Positions 51,691 to 61,096 of a stretch of DNA of 64,000 bases are shown in pieces. The stretch's first letter is position 1; each line of letters opens with the position of its first letter. The stretch comes from Bacteroidetes bacterium UBA7662 (GTDB lineage Bacteria > Bacteroidota > Bacteroidia > UBA7662). The position numbers and the translations under genes are program-made. Below the pieces are notes generated by a model. It saw only the letters and a program-made list of their open reading frames with translations, was not told where the DNA came from and did no database searches. The stretch covers positions 35,265 to 99,264 of the forward strand of contig DLHS01000017.1 of assembly GCA_002483345.1 (NCBI GenBank), given 5' to 3'.

Positions 51691-52136
51691 CAGCGGGCTG
51701 AGTATACCAGGCGGTTGTTAATGTTGTTTACCCGGAAGTTGACTGTAAGTTGCGCGCTGTCCACGCTTCCGATGGTACCACGCAGTGTATCTGTATCGAT
51801 AATCCTCACCATCGTAATATTCACATCACTTTCCAGGTTCCAGTAGGTGGTATCCCGTTGTGGGTTTGTCGTAAAACACTTGGTAGCACCTTCATCCTGA
51901 ATAAATAAATTATTAGCGGCAAAAGTATAGATATTGTCCTGCTCGCAGGCATCGTACTCCTGGTTGTAAATGCTGAAGTTTGAGGTGCCGATAATCTGGA
52001 GATGGTCGGTTAGCTGCCAGGAACTTCTTTGAAGCAGTTCCGCATTGGTTGGTGCAGGTACCACCACCGGCTCTTCCTTTTTACAGGCAGAGAGCAGTAC
52101 CGATGTAACGGCCGCAATCATCCATAATTTCTTCAT
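51690..52136 (-). CDS. Lipocalin-like small lipoprotein, paralogue 2
   Basis: A 148-residue lipoprotein (lipobox LLSAC) related to its two neighbours: SSWQLTDHLQIIG, ACEQDNIYTFAANNLF then TKCF, a TTYWNLES strand and VDSAQLTVNFRV. The paired cysteines are kept and may form a disulphide. It overlaps paralogue 1 by one base. No enzymatic motif. The upstream gap to paralogue 3 holds a terminator, so paralogues 2 and 1 form their own transcript. Confidence 0.75.
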   Translation of the reverse strand: MKKLWMIAAVTSVLLSACKKEEPVVVPAPTNAELLQRSSWQLTDHLQIIGTSNFSIYNQEYDACEQDNIYTFAANNLFIQDEGATKCFTTNPQRDTTYWNLESDVNITMVRIIDTDTLRGTIGSVDSAQLTVNFRVNNINNRLVYSAR

Positions 52137-52213
52137 ACAATTTGCTTTAGGAATACGAACATAAGCTTAATGCCTGATTTTTCAAACAGCCCCGGGTGTG
52201 GCTGAAACAAAAA

Positions 52214-52235
52214 AGGCAGGCCTTGTGGCCTGCCT
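52214..52235 (-). terminator. Terminator after lipoprotein paralogue 3
   Basis: AGGCAGGCC at 52214-52222 and GGCCTGCCT at 52227-52235 with loop TTGT; on the minus strand it runs into TTTTTTG. It begins two bases after the stop of the gene at 52238 and separates paralogue 3 from paralogues 2 and 1. Confidence 0.93.
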
Positions 52236-52237
52236 GC

Positions 52238-52711
52238 TCAGTATTTTTTCAATACCCAGTGATGGCGGTACGCCATACCAAACAATTCCTCTTCAAAATC
52301 AAGCTCTATCAAACTATCGTTGCTTACAGTGACCGTTGCTTCGGGTTCCATAAGTGGTAAAAACGCAAATCTGAGCTTGTTGGTCGCAGGGGTATAGGTC
52401 CACGCATAGTTCTTTACCTTAGGTTCAGCCGGATCACACCGGTTATGCATATCATCGTATTCCAGGATACCCTGTGCTTTAAACCGGTATTGATCATCAT
52501 AAACGCAATCCTCCAGTAATAAGGCATAAAAATCCTGTACCTCTGTACTGCCTGCTGCGGTTGCTGACCAGGCAGTCAGTTTCCACGGATTAGCCATGAT
52601 GCGCTCCTGCGTGGTTTTGGCAGGTTGCTGTACAGGAACAGGATCGTCCTTTTTGCAGGAGATTAAAACGATAGACGCCAGGGCAAGCGCCAGCAATTTT
52701 TTGTGTACCAT
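52238..52711 (-). CDS. Lipocalin-like small lipoprotein, paralogue 3
   Basis: A 157-residue lipoprotein (lipobox VLISC) with PWKLTAWSAT, DCVYDDQYRFKAQGILEY, NRCDPAEPKVKNYAWTY and a final strand HHWVLKKY. The C..D..Y.F...G...C and Y.W pattern is shared with the two genes downstream, so the three are probably tandem duplicates that have diverged. It has its own terminator. Function unknown; surface or periplasmic ligand binding is possible from the fold but not shown. Confidence 0.75.
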   Translation of the reverse strand: MVHKKLLALALASIVLISCKKDDPVPVQQPAKTTQERIMANPWKLTAWSATAAGSTEVQDFYALLLEDCVYDDQYRFKAQGILEYDDMHNRCDPAEPKVKNYAWTYTPATNKLRFAFLPLMEPEATVTVSNDSLIELDFEEELFGMAYRHHWVLKKY

Positions 52712-52798
52712 AATGGTTTGTTTAAGAGACTGAATACCATCCCTTTCAAAACCATTCCAGTCTGCTTAACCACAGCTGCCATTTTGTGACATATGGCG

Positions 52799-53170
52799 TC
52801 AATCTGGTTCCTGTTTGCTGTAACGGCGCTCAAAACCTCTGTTTATTCCCTCCAGCAATGACTGCACAATCGAAAACAGCAGACTGAACCACAAGGCTGA
52901 CCAAAAACCACTGACAGTAAAACCCGGCACCAGCTCACCTGCCAGCAATATGATGATGGCATTGATAACCAATAAAAACAAACCAAAAGAAAACAGGGTC
53001 AGCGGAATGGTAAGGAGCACCAATACAGGCTTTACCAGTAGGTTGAGTAAAACCAACACCCCGGTTACGAGGAGCCCTGTCAGGAAATCCTCCACCTGTA
53101 CGCCGTCCAGCAACCAGTCTGCAGCCATCACCGACATCGCGCCCATGATAAGTTGAGCAATCCTTTTCAT
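52799..53170 (-). CDS. Phage holin family 4-like membrane protein (PF04020)
   Basis: A 123-residue protein with four membrane helices and the family pattern VLVLLNLLVKPVLVLLTIPLTLFSFGLFLLVINA. The name comes from a distant similarity to phage holins; members are common chromosomal proteins of unknown function and there are no phage genes nearby. It starts inside the stop codon of the endonuclease gene (53167-53170 overlap), so the pair is translationally coupled. A charged C-terminal tail follows the last helix. Confidence 0.9.
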   Translation of the reverse strand: MKRIAQLIMGAMSVMAADWLLDGVQVEDFLTGLLVTGVLVLLNLLVKPVLVLLTIPLTLFSFGLFLLVINAIIILLAGELVPGFTVSGFWSALWFSLLFSIVQSLLEGINRGFERRYSKQEPD

Positions 53171-55209
53171 CCGTTAATTTTCAGTTTCCTATAGACTACT
53201 GCCTTGTTCGATAACTCAAAACGAGCTATATAAATACCATATTCCAGAGCCGGCAATTGCAGTGTCCAGCTATCCCCGTTTAGCTGCAAGGGCAATGACC
53301 ATTCATGACCCAGCAAATCAGATACCGTTGCGGTGCTGATCGGGATTTCACTTTCAACATGCAGCATCCCTTCTGAAAATCCCGGATTAGGGTATATTTT
53401 AAGTTTCCCTTCCTGCAGGACTTCCATACCTACACCTTGTTCAACTGTGAGCTGAAGCGGCCTGGCTTCGGTACTGTAAGCTGTAATATTCCCGGCAGTC
53501 GCTTCCACCTGCCACAATAAATCAACCGGTTCACCTGGGAGATAACCATCGGCCAAAAGTGTATTTGCAGCAACCATATAATTCAAACCGGCTACTGTGT
53601 CAGTACCCGCAGAAATACGTATTAAGGGGTTCGCTGCGGAATCACCCACAGGATATATCACTACATGGTAAACAGGAACCGAATCTCCGGCATCAGAAGC
53701 ATTCCACCGAAACAATAATTGCTGAGATGACCCGCCTGTGAGGGTCACCTGAGAATTAGCCCAGGGCAATAATAAATTACCCATTTGAATACCGGCAGTG
53801 GCATTGGCACTAAAACTAACCTTTACAAGTGGTGTAGCTGAAATGTTGGTGCCAAAAAGTAAGGTGTCTGATACTGCACCACCGGCACCTGCATAACTTA
53901 CCTCCAGTACTTCTGTTTCGCCTGGTGATACTGTGCGGGTTGAAGCACCGGTTAACAGAAATGTCTGATTGGCGAGTCTGATATTCGTCAGTTGCAAAGG
54001 CTGATTGCCTGTATTAATCACCAAAACACGGTAATTACCATTCTGACCGGTTGTGATGCTACCCAGGTTCACATTGGTATCCGATACATAAAGTCCCTGT
54101 ATAACCGGGGTTGTCGAAACAGCCTGGTGAAGGGTTGCCATGCGATCGAGCAACTGGGGGTAATCTGTAAAAGGATTCCGGTTATTCTGGGCGGCAAAGA
54201 TGGCATTGTTACGACGGATGGCTATGGAATCAGGTGGGTAAAGTGCTGCCCACTGACGCATAGTAGCTTCCTGTGATTGCAGATACCCCAGTGAAACATT
54301 GACATTGTTGTAATAACGTACTGCATAATACAGCATAGACCTGGCTACCGCGCCTTTCTGAAGATCGCGGGGCTCAAAATTCGTAGGGTCGGCTTTGGAA
54401 CCACCGGTATAGGTATTGGTTGGGTTAGGAACCCAGTTAAAAGGCTTATTCCCACGGGCAGAATTGGTTGGACCATCAGTGGGGTACAGGTGGTGAACAT
54501 CGCTTTCCATCGGATCGTTGTCGGAACCCTGGCTTTGCGGCCAGGTATGTTCTGTATTCATGGTGTAAGGGGCGTTGTTGAGTGTCCCTGTATTTAGCGG
54601 GTAATTTTCCAACGTACGGCCTGTGTATACACATTCGACTTTGTTTGTGGTTCTGCCAGGTTCACGGCCATTCACCTGCCAGTTATCCAGGGTGCCGAAC
54701 ATAAGCAGCCTGCCATTGTTGGTGCCACTGTAGCCCAGTGTAATATACCCCTGTGCCAGCCGGGTATTCAGGGCAGTCTTCAGCAACTGACCTTCCAGAT
54801 TCTGGGTGCCACTGTAATAGGTATTGGAATATGTCCCCTGTCCAAGCAGATCGATACGCAAATGACCCTTCCCGCTGTTGTTGAAAAAGACCAGTTCAGA
54901 ATTATTCAGGATGTTGTGCCGGGGTTTAAAATATACCTTCAATACCTTGCTGTCTCCTGCCGCCAGACTGAAAACACTGTCAGAGACAGAGAATGGCTTG
55001 TGTCCGTAAATGGAAAATACCAGGGCTTTTACCAGGAGACTGCTGCTGCCCGTATTGGTCAGTGTCACCGAGACACTGTCGGTTTGCAGCTCATGGGTGG
55101 TATTAAACGTTATTTGTTGGGTGCTGAGCTGCAGCGGATGCTGAGCATAAATTGCTGCTGCAAACAGACAAAGGGCAAAGGTTGTCAGAAGACGACGGAT
55201 GTATAACAT
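53167..55209 (-). CDS. T9SS-secreted endonuclease I with Hydin-like domains
   Basis: A 680-residue secreted protein. After the signal peptide (ending AIYAQ), residues ~25-125 form a choice-of-anchor/Hydin-like Ig domain. Residues ~130-350 form an endonuclease I domain with NTEHTWPQSQGSDNDPM, ESDVHHLYPTDGPTNSARGN and NFEPRDLQKGAVARSMLYY, including the catalytic histidine and metal ligands. Another Hydin-like domain follows at ~370-475, then a beta domain and a T9SS domain (LKIYPNPGFSEGMLHV). It should cut DNA outside the cell, as a nutrient enzyme or against biofilm DNA. It overlaps the holin-like gene by 4 bp. Confidence 0.9.
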   Translation of the reverse strand: MLYIRRLLTTFALCLFAAAIYAQHPLQLSTQQITFNTTHELQTDSVSVTLTNTGSSSLLVKALVFSIYGHKPFSVSDSVFSLAAGDSKVLKVYFKPRHNILNNSELVFFNNSGKGHLRIDLLGQGTYSNTYYSGTQNLEGQLLKTALNTRLAQGYITLGYSGTNNGRLLMFGTLDNWQVNGREPGRTTNKVECVYTGRTLENYPLNTGTLNNAPYTMNTEHTWPQSQGSDNDPMESDVHHLYPTDGPTNSARGNKPFNWVPNPTNTYTGGSKADPTNFEPRDLQKGAVARSMLYYAVRYYNNVNVSLGYLQSQEATMRQWAALYPPDSIAIRRNNAIFAAQNNRNPFTDYPQLLDRMATLHQAVSTTPVIQGLYVSDTNVNLGSITTGQNGNYRVLVINTGNQPLQLTNIRLANQTFLLTGASTRTVSPGETEVLEVSYAGAGGAVSDTLLFGTNISATPLVKVSFSANATAGIQMGNLLLPWANSQVTLTGGSSQQLLFRWNASDAGDSVPVYHVVIYPVGDSAANPLIRISAGTDTVAGLNYMVAANTLLADGYLPGEPVDLLWQVEATAGNITAYSTEARPLQLTVEQGVGMEVLQEGKLKIYPNPGFSEGMLHVESEIPISTATVSDLLGHEWSLPLQLNGDSWTLQLPALEYGIYIARFELSNKAVVYRKLKING

Positions 55210-55314
55210 GGTTCAACAAAGCTAAAACCTTCATATCAATTCATCGTTATGTTCTTCACCTAATCCGTTCAACCGTTTTTTTGATTATTATTGATATTCA
55301 ATATTCATGCTCCT

Positions 55315-58287
55315 ATGCTTCAATACTTTAGATCTCTCCTATTATTCCTTCTTTTTTGCCTTGCAGGCACTGCCAGTCTTTTCGCACACGAAGGCGACAA
55401 AGAGGTTAGGTACGTTCAGGAAACAACTGTTTTCGACGAAGTATTTCAGGCTGATCTGCGTGAAAGACAAGCCTGGAAACAGTTTGTGCAGCGCCATCCC
55501 CGCTGGTCGGTACATTTTAACGAAGGTAACCAAAAGCCTCACCGTGCCTACGGCGATCCCATCCGAATCGGCAGCAGTTTCGACCCGGCCACGCTCACCC
55601 GGCAGTTTATGGAAACCGAGTTATCAGCCTTTAATATCCCGCTCAACGCCCTGGAAATAACAGGAACACACCGTTCAAAGAAATACGTATTTGTCAACTA
55701 TGTGCAATATTTTCAAGGACTTGAAGTAATTAACAGCCGCATGACATTCAAGCTAACCCCTGACGGGGCGCTGATACTGTTTGGAGCAGATGTATTTGAC
55801 GATATTCAACTATCCACCCAGGCTGCTATCTCAGCAGAGACAGCCGGAGCCTCGGCCGTAACCGGTCTTTCCGGGATTCACACCATCACTACCCAACCCC
55901 GCCTGCGGGTACTGGCTATTCCAGCGGGACGCAGTTACCAGTACAAACTGGTTTACACCGTCATGGCAGAAGGGGTAGATGAAGAAGATGAAAAGATGCC
56001 AACCCGTTACGAATGTCTGGTCGACGCCCACGACGGCACCTTGCTTTCACGGCGCAACGAGGTGGTACAAATGGCACCCAGCGGAGGCAATGTATTCGTA
56101 AAAGGAACACTGTATCCATCACACCTGCATAACCCGGCACAAACCTTGAATTTACCCCATCTGCGGGTTCAGATTGACGGAGTTAATAGCTATACTACTG
56201 CTGAAGGCAATATCAACATAGCCGGTCCCTATCCCAAAACAGCCACCGTCTACCTCGAAGGCCGCTGGTCGCGGGTTGTCAGCGGTAACAGCGGCAATGT
56301 GACGCCATCATTTGTAACCAGCATCGATTCGCTTACCGATTCTCTCCTGTTCGACAACCAGGGTACCGCGCCCAATGTTGCCAGCATCCGGCACATTTCG
56401 GCCTATTACCATACCACCGTAGTGCATGATTATATGAAGATGTTGTTACCCAATTTCACGGCACTGGATGTTTCCCTGCTGACCCGGGTAGACCGTACCG
56501 ATGGTACCTGCAATGCCTTCTTCAATGGTAATTCTATTAATTTCTATACCACAGCCGGAGGATGTAACGCCCTCTCCCAGGTGGCTGATGTTGTTTACCA
56601 CGAGTACGGACATGCCATTACCAATTATTTCTACAGCTCCCTGGGCACACAGTTTCAGAATGGTGGTATGGGCGAGGGTTATTCCGACATATTCGCCATC
56701 ACCCTGACCAATAACCCGGTTTTAGGAGTAGGTTTTACCAACACCCCCACTCAGGTCATTCGCCGGTATGATCAGAACCCTAAAATTTATCCGCAGAATC
56801 TGGTAGGTCAGGTGCATGCCGACGGAGAAATTATTTGTGGTGCCTGGTGGCGTACAGCCGGAGCCATCGGCTCCAACAATGTTCAAATGGAAATACTGGC
56901 CGAATCCATGTATGGACTTGCCAACGCACCTAACGGACAGGAAGGCAGGTTGTATACCGATATCCTCATAGATGCCCTGCAAGCCGACGACAACGACAAC
57001 AACCTGACGAACGGTACGCCTCACATGACAGAAATTATCAGTTCATTCGGCTTTCATGGCATCAAGTTGCTGACCAATGTGAATTTTGGTTTTACCCAGC
57101 TTCCCGATGCAGATGCCAATGTGAGCATCCCGATGAACATCAGTGTAAATATTCAGCCGCCGCTGGATGCCTTTTTATCAGGAGTTGAACTGGTGTATAC
57201 CCTGAATGGCGCGACTGCCCTGAATACGGTAGCACTTACCCGTGCAAACAACGATTTTACCGGTGCCATCCCTGCTCAGCCACAGGGAACCATCATCCGG
57301 TATTATTTCCGTCTCAAGGATGTGAGTGGTGCCGTTTCGGGCACGAAGCCCATACTCGCCGAAAACAGCAGTGATCCGGCACTTCCTTATAATCTGTTGA
57401 TCGGTTTTACCGAAACAAGCCGTGACGACTCGGAAGATACCTCCACCCTGGCCAACTGGACGCTGGGGATTACCGCCGACAATGCCACCGGCGGACGCTG
57501 GGAAGCCGGCGTCCCCATACCCTCCTATGCCACCCCCGGTGATCTGAGCACCATTACACAACCCGGTACAAATGCGACAGCCGGTGGCACCCGTTGCTTC
57601 TTCACGGCCAATGCCAGTTCTGCCAACAGTGGCTTCGGAACCGCTGATGTAGATGGCGGCAGAACCACGCTCATCACACCAGCCTTTGACCTGACAGGCT
57701 ATACCAATCCGGTGTTGTCTTATATGCGCTGGTTTACCAACGAAACCGGGTCAAATCCTAATTCCGACTTTTGGGAAGTATACATTTCAAACAACGGCAG
57801 TACCTGGCGCCGTATCGAACGCACGACCCTGAGCGATCGTAGCTGGCGTCGGAATGTGATCCGGGTTGCTGACCATGTAGCGCCCAATGCAACGGTTTCA
57901 TTGCGTTTTCTGGCACAGGATCCTACTTCAACCAGCCAGCCAAACAACGGTGGTTCAATTGTAGAAGCAGCCATCGACGATATCATTGCTTATGATCTCA
58001 CACCTGCAACTTCTGTAGCTACCGTAGCCGAAATCGGCCACATCGGACTCTATCCCAACCCTGCTCACGGTATGGCAAACCTCCGGATCGGACTGAATGA
58101 AGCTAAAAATATTCAAATCAGAATACTCAATCTCCTCGGTCAGGAATTGCAGAAAAACCAGACCGGTATGCTGTCTGCCGGCAATCATTTGCACGAAATA
58201 TCGCTGCATGGCCTTGCTCCAGGCATGTACCTGGTTGAACTTTCCGCCGATGGCCAACGTCAGTTGCTACGACTGATCGCAGAATAA
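55315..58287 (+). CDS. T9SS-secreted fungalysin/thermolysin-like metallopeptidase
   Basis: A 990-residue secreted zinc peptidase from ATG 55315; a TTG at 55291 is in frame but adds unneeded residues before the signal peptide. Residues ~35-230 contain an FTP/PepSY-type propeptide (YVFVNYVQYFQGLEVINSR), the catalytic domain has HEYGH at 429-433 and the third ligand region GEGYSD with Glu454, followed by late Ig-like and jelly-roll domains (~700-900) and a T9SS domain (GLYPNPAHGMANLRIG). The spacing and GEGYSD suit an M36-like gluzincin. It should digest external protein. It is divergent from the endonuclease gene and has its own terminator. Confidence 0.92.
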   Translation: MLQYFRSLLLFLLFCLAGTASLFAHEGDKEVRYVQETTVFDEVFQADLRERQAWKQFVQRHPRWSVHFNEGNQKPHRAYGDPIRIGSSFDPATLTRQFMETELSAFNIPLNALEITGTHRSKKYVFVNYVQYFQGLEVINSRMTFKLTPDGALILFGADVFDDIQLSTQAAISAETAGASAVTGLSGIHTITTQPRLRVLAIPAGRSYQYKLVYTVMAEGVDEEDEKMPTRYECLVDAHDGTLLSRRNEVVQMAPSGGNVFVKGTLYPSHLHNPAQTLNLPHLRVQIDGVNSYTTAEGNINIAGPYPKTATVYLEGRWSRVVSGNSGNVTPSFVTSIDSLTDSLLFDNQGTAPNVASIRHISAYYHTTVVHDYMKMLLPNFTALDVSLLTRVDRTDGTCNAFFNGNSINFYTTAGGCNALSQVADVVYHEYGHAITNYFYSSLGTQFQNGGMGEGYSDIFAITLTNNPVLGVGFTNTPTQVIRRYDQNPKIYPQNLVGQVHADGEIICGAWWRTAGAIGSNNVQMEILAESMYGLANAPNGQEGRLYTDILIDALQADDNDNNLTNGTPHMTEIISSFGFHGIKLLTNVNFGFTQLPDADANVSIPMNISVNIQPPLDAFLSGVELVYTLNGATALNTVALTRANNDFTGAIPAQPQGTIIRYYFRLKDVSGAVSGTKPILAENSSDPALPYNLLIGFTETSRDDSEDTSTLANWTLGITADNATGGRWEAGVPIPSYATPGDLSTITQPGTNATAGGTRCFFTANASSANSGFGTADVDGGRTTLITPAFDLTGYTNPVLSYMRWFTNETGSNPNSDFWEVYISNNGSTWRRIERTTLSDRSWRRNVIRVADHVAPNATVSLRFLAQDPTSTSQPNNGGSIVEAAIDDIIAYDLTPATSVATVAEIGHIGLYPNPAHGMANLRIGLNEAKNIQIRILNLLGQELQKNQTGMLSAGNHLHEISLHGLAPGMYLVELSADGQRQLLRLIAE

Positions 58288-58307
58288 GCTATAAAACCAT
58301 CAAAACG

Positions 58308-58343
58308 AAAGCGCTTGTTTAACCGACAAGCGCTTTCTGTTTT
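58308..58343 (+). terminator. Terminator of the metallopeptidase gene
   Basis: AAAGCGCTTGT at 58308-58318 and ACAAGCGCTTT at 58326-58336 form a perfect 11-bp stem with a 7-nt loop, followed by CTGTTTT. It is 20 bp after the stop. Its T-tract touches the -7 box of pheT. Confidence 0.92.
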
Positions 58344-58350
58344 AACTTTG
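58343..58350 (+). promoter_or_regulatory. -7 box TAACTTTG for pheT
   Basis: TAACTTTG matches TAnnTTTG exactly and ends 16 bp before the pheT ATG. A TTG sits at 58315-58317, farther away than the usual 19-21 bp, within the terminator stem. The short leader leaves no room for a tRNA-responsive attenuator. Confidence 0.65.
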
Positions 58351-58366
58351 CGACCAAATCAACTAC

Positions 58367-60784
58367 ATGAAGATTTCTTACAACTGGCTACGGCAATATC
58401 TCGATTTCGAACTTTCTCTGGAGGATACCTTGCGGATACTCACGGAAGTCGGACTGGAGGTAGATGGTTTTACCCGCCTCGGCCAGGATCCCGATAAATT
58501 GAAAGGACTGGTCGTCGGCGAGGTAATCAGCTGCCACCAACATCCCAATGCCGATAAGTTAAAGATTACGGAGGTAACGACCGATGGCACCAACCGGCTG
58601 CCGATAGTATGCGGCGCTCCCAACGTAGCCGCAGGTCAGAAGGTTGTGGTGGCGACCGTGGGTACCACTCTTTATCCGGCAGCGGGAGCCCCCTTTAAAA
58701 TCCAGAAAGCCAAAATCAGGGGAGAAGTCTCCGAGGGAATGCTGTGTGCTGAAGATGAGATTGGACTGGGACAAGATCACGATGGAATCATGGTACTTGC
58801 CGCCGATACCGCGGTTGGCGCAGCATTCACTGCAGTTTATCCCCTTGAATTTGACTATGAGATCGAAATTGGTCTGACGCCAAACCGGAGCGATGCCATT
58901 TCACATTATGGAGTAGCCCGTGATCTGGCAGCATATCACCGGAAAAAAGCCTTACTACCCCTCTCCATCTTGCCCCCGGTAACAGTTGTGGCGGATGATG
59001 CCATACAGGTAACCATCGAAAACCCTGCAGCCTGCAGCCGCTTTACCGGTATCAGCATCCGGGAGGTGAAAGTAGGTCCGTCGCCGGAATGGCTGCAACA
59101 AAGGCTCAAAGCCATTGGTCACAACCCTATTAACAATGTGGTAGATGTGACCAACTTTGTGATGTTTGAACTGGGCCAACCCCTTCATGCCTACGATTTA
59201 CGCAACATCGAAGGCAATGAAATCAGGGTGCGTTTTGCCCGGGAAGGTGAGAAAATACAGCTGCTCAACAAACAGGAATACAAACTTCAGCCGGCTAATC
59301 TGCTTATCTGCCATGCCAGTAAACCCATAGGGGTAGCCGGTGTGATGGGTGGTATCAACGACTCCATCCATGCCGATACAACCCGTATCTTTCTGGAAAG
59401 CGCTCATTTCGACGCCTCAGTCATCCGTAAAAGCGGTAAAATACTGGGTATCAAAAGTGATGCTGCTTATCGTTTTGAGCGAGGAACAGATCCCCACATG
59501 ACTGTAAAAGCACTTGAACGGGCAGCAGCCCTCCTGGCAGAGATAAGTGGCGGAACAGTCAGCAGCGAATTGACAGATGTGGTAGCTACTGTACCCGTAC
59601 GGAAGGAACTGCACCTGTTATATCCGAATTTCGACCGTATTATAGGTGCTAAAATCAAAAGAGAGCAGATCAAGGAAATTCTGAAATGCCTCGATTTCGA
59701 AATAGAACACGACTATGGCGATTCACTCACGGTAGTAGCCCCCGATTACCGGGTAGATGTCACCCGTGAGATTGATGTAATTGAAGAAGTACTGCGCATT
59801 TATGGTCTCAACAATGTAGACGGAGGCGAAAAAATCAGGTATAACCGGTCATTTCCGCTCAGGACTTCTAAAAATGACTGGCAGCAAACCATTTCCGAAC
59901 AACTTGTCAGTCTGGGTTTCAGCGAAACCATGAGCCTCAGCTTTGTCGGCGACAAACAACTGGAACTCCTGCCATCGTTGGCCGGCAAAGAAGTTCGTGT
60001 GCTCAACCCGGTGAATGAAGAAGTACCCGTCATGCGGCCCAGCCTGGTTTTCAACGGCCTGCAGAACATCCAGCACAATGTAAACCGTCGGGTGACCGAC
60101 CTGCACCTGTTTGAATTCGGGAAAGTATACTTCAAACATCAGAAGTCACGGACCGAACAGGAAGTACTGGGCCTTTGGATAAGCGGCCAGCAACAGGCAG
60201 AAAGCTGGTATCAGAAAACAGTTAAAGTCGATTTTCACCATGCGCACGCCTTTTTGCGCAGCATATTGCAGCGAATGGGTTTGCTGGCGCATTGTGAAAC
60301 CGACACTGCCAGACACGATCTGTTGCAATACGGCATCAGCTACCATGCCGCCGGCAAAACCCTGGCACAACTCGGGAGCGTAAGCCAGAAGGCACTCAAA
60401 CTGTATGACCTGAAGCAGGAAGTATTTTATGCAGAAATTGACTGGGCCCTGGCAGTAAGACTGGCAGCCGACAGTCACATGCAGGTAAAAGAATTACCCC
60501 GTTTCCCGAGTGTACGGAGAGATCTTGCCCTGGTCATTGATCAGCAGCTGCAATATGGTCAGATTGAAGCCCTTGCAAAAGAAACTGCCGGCAAACTCCT
60601 GCGTCAGATGAACCTCTTTGATGTGTATGAAGGCGATAAGATTGGTAAAAACAAGCGTTCTTACGCTGTAAGCTTCGTTTTTCAGGACGATGATAAAACC
60701 ATGACAGAACAGGAGATTGAGGCCGTGATGCAAAAATTAATGACTAAATTTGAATCGACTTTAGCCGCTACTGTGCGACAATAA
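58367..60784 (+). CDS. pheT: Phenylalanine-tRNA ligase beta subunit
   Basis: An 805-residue beta subunit of PheRS, which with PheS charges tRNA-Phe in an alpha2beta2 enzyme. Domain order is normal: N-terminal MKISYNWLRQYLDF, tRNA-binding EMAP-like domain (LVVGEVISCHQHPNADKL), B3/B4 editing domain (GLTPNRSDAISHYGVARDL), B5 (IKREQIKEILKCLDFE), core (INEEVPVMRPSL region reads VNEEVPVMRPSLV) and a ferredoxin-fold anticodon-binding end (PRFPSVRRDLALVID). The gene heads a run with a coiled-coil protein, zapA and rny, separated by 5, 10 and 50 bp. PheS is not in the window. Confidence 0.97.
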   Translation: MKISYNWLRQYLDFELSLEDTLRILTEVGLEVDGFTRLGQDPDKLKGLVVGEVISCHQHPNADKLKITEVTTDGTNRLPIVCGAPNVAAGQKVVVATVGTTLYPAAGAPFKIQKAKIRGEVSEGMLCAEDEIGLGQDHDGIMVLAADTAVGAAFTAVYPLEFDYEIEIGLTPNRSDAISHYGVARDLAAYHRKKALLPLSILPPVTVVADDAIQVTIENPAACSRFTGISIREVKVGPSPEWLQQRLKAIGHNPINNVVDVTNFVMFELGQPLHAYDLRNIEGNEIRVRFAREGEKIQLLNKQEYKLQPANLLICHASKPIGVAGVMGGINDSIHADTTRIFLESAHFDASVIRKSGKILGIKSDAAYRFERGTDPHMTVKALERAAALLAEISGGTVSSELTDVVATVPVRKELHLLYPNFDRIIGAKIKREQIKEILKCLDFEIEHDYGDSLTVVAPDYRVDVTREIDVIEEVLRIYGLNNVDGGEKIRYNRSFPLRTSKNDWQQTISEQLVSLGFSETMSLSFVGDKQLELLPSLAGKEVRVLNPVNEEVPVMRPSLVFNGLQNIQHNVNRRVTDLHLFEFGKVYFKHQKSRTEQEVLGLWISGQQQAESWYQKTVKVDFHHAHAFLRSILQRMGLLAHCETDTARHDLLQYGISYHAAGKTLAQLGSVSQKALKLYDLKQEVFYAEIDWALAVRLAADSHMQVKELPRFPSVRRDLALVIDQQLQYGQIEALAKETAGKLLRQMNLFDVYEGDKIGKNKRSYAVSFVFQDDDKTMTEQEIEAVMQKLMTKFESTLAATVRQ

Positions 60785-60789
60785 GCCCC

Positions 60790-61086
60790 ATGAGTACCGC
60801 CATCTTTTTACAACAACTGGACGTAATCCGGCAAAAGGTAGTTCGCCTGCAACGCCGGAATCAACAGCTCGAAGAGAGCAATCAGTCGCTGCGTGAGAAG
60901 GCGAACGCCTTGCAACTCCAGTTACAGGAGAGCAGACGCATGGTCAGTGAATTGGAATCACAGAAAAAAATCCTGAAGATTGCCAAAGGTTTACAACAAG
61001 ACCCCAAAGCAAAGCAGGAGGCCAAGCTGAAGATCAACGAGTTTATAAAGGAAATCGATAAATGTATCGCGCTGATGAACGATTAG
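60790..61086 (+). CDS. Coiled-coil protein upstream of zapA
   Basis: A 98-residue protein, almost entirely an alpha-helical coiled coil (residues ~5-65, rich in Leu, Gln and Glu heptads such as LQRRNQQLEESNQSLREKA), with a short basic C-terminus. It lies 5 bp after pheT and 10 bp before zapA. By position and shape it could be a ZapB-like division partner, but no direct sequence match is evident. Its transcript is surely that of pheT. Confidence 0.8.
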   Translation: MSTAIFLQQLDVIRQKVVRLQRRNQQLEESNQSLREKANALQLQLQESRRMVSELESQKKILKIAKGLQQDPKAKQEAKLKINEFIKEIDKCIALMND

Positions 61087-61096
61087 CAGTGGTGAA

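Noticed and set aside
52799..53170. Possible phage remnant because of a holin-family protein
   Set aside because: PF04020 proteins are common in bacterial chromosomes and no phage structural, lysis or integrase gene is in the window.
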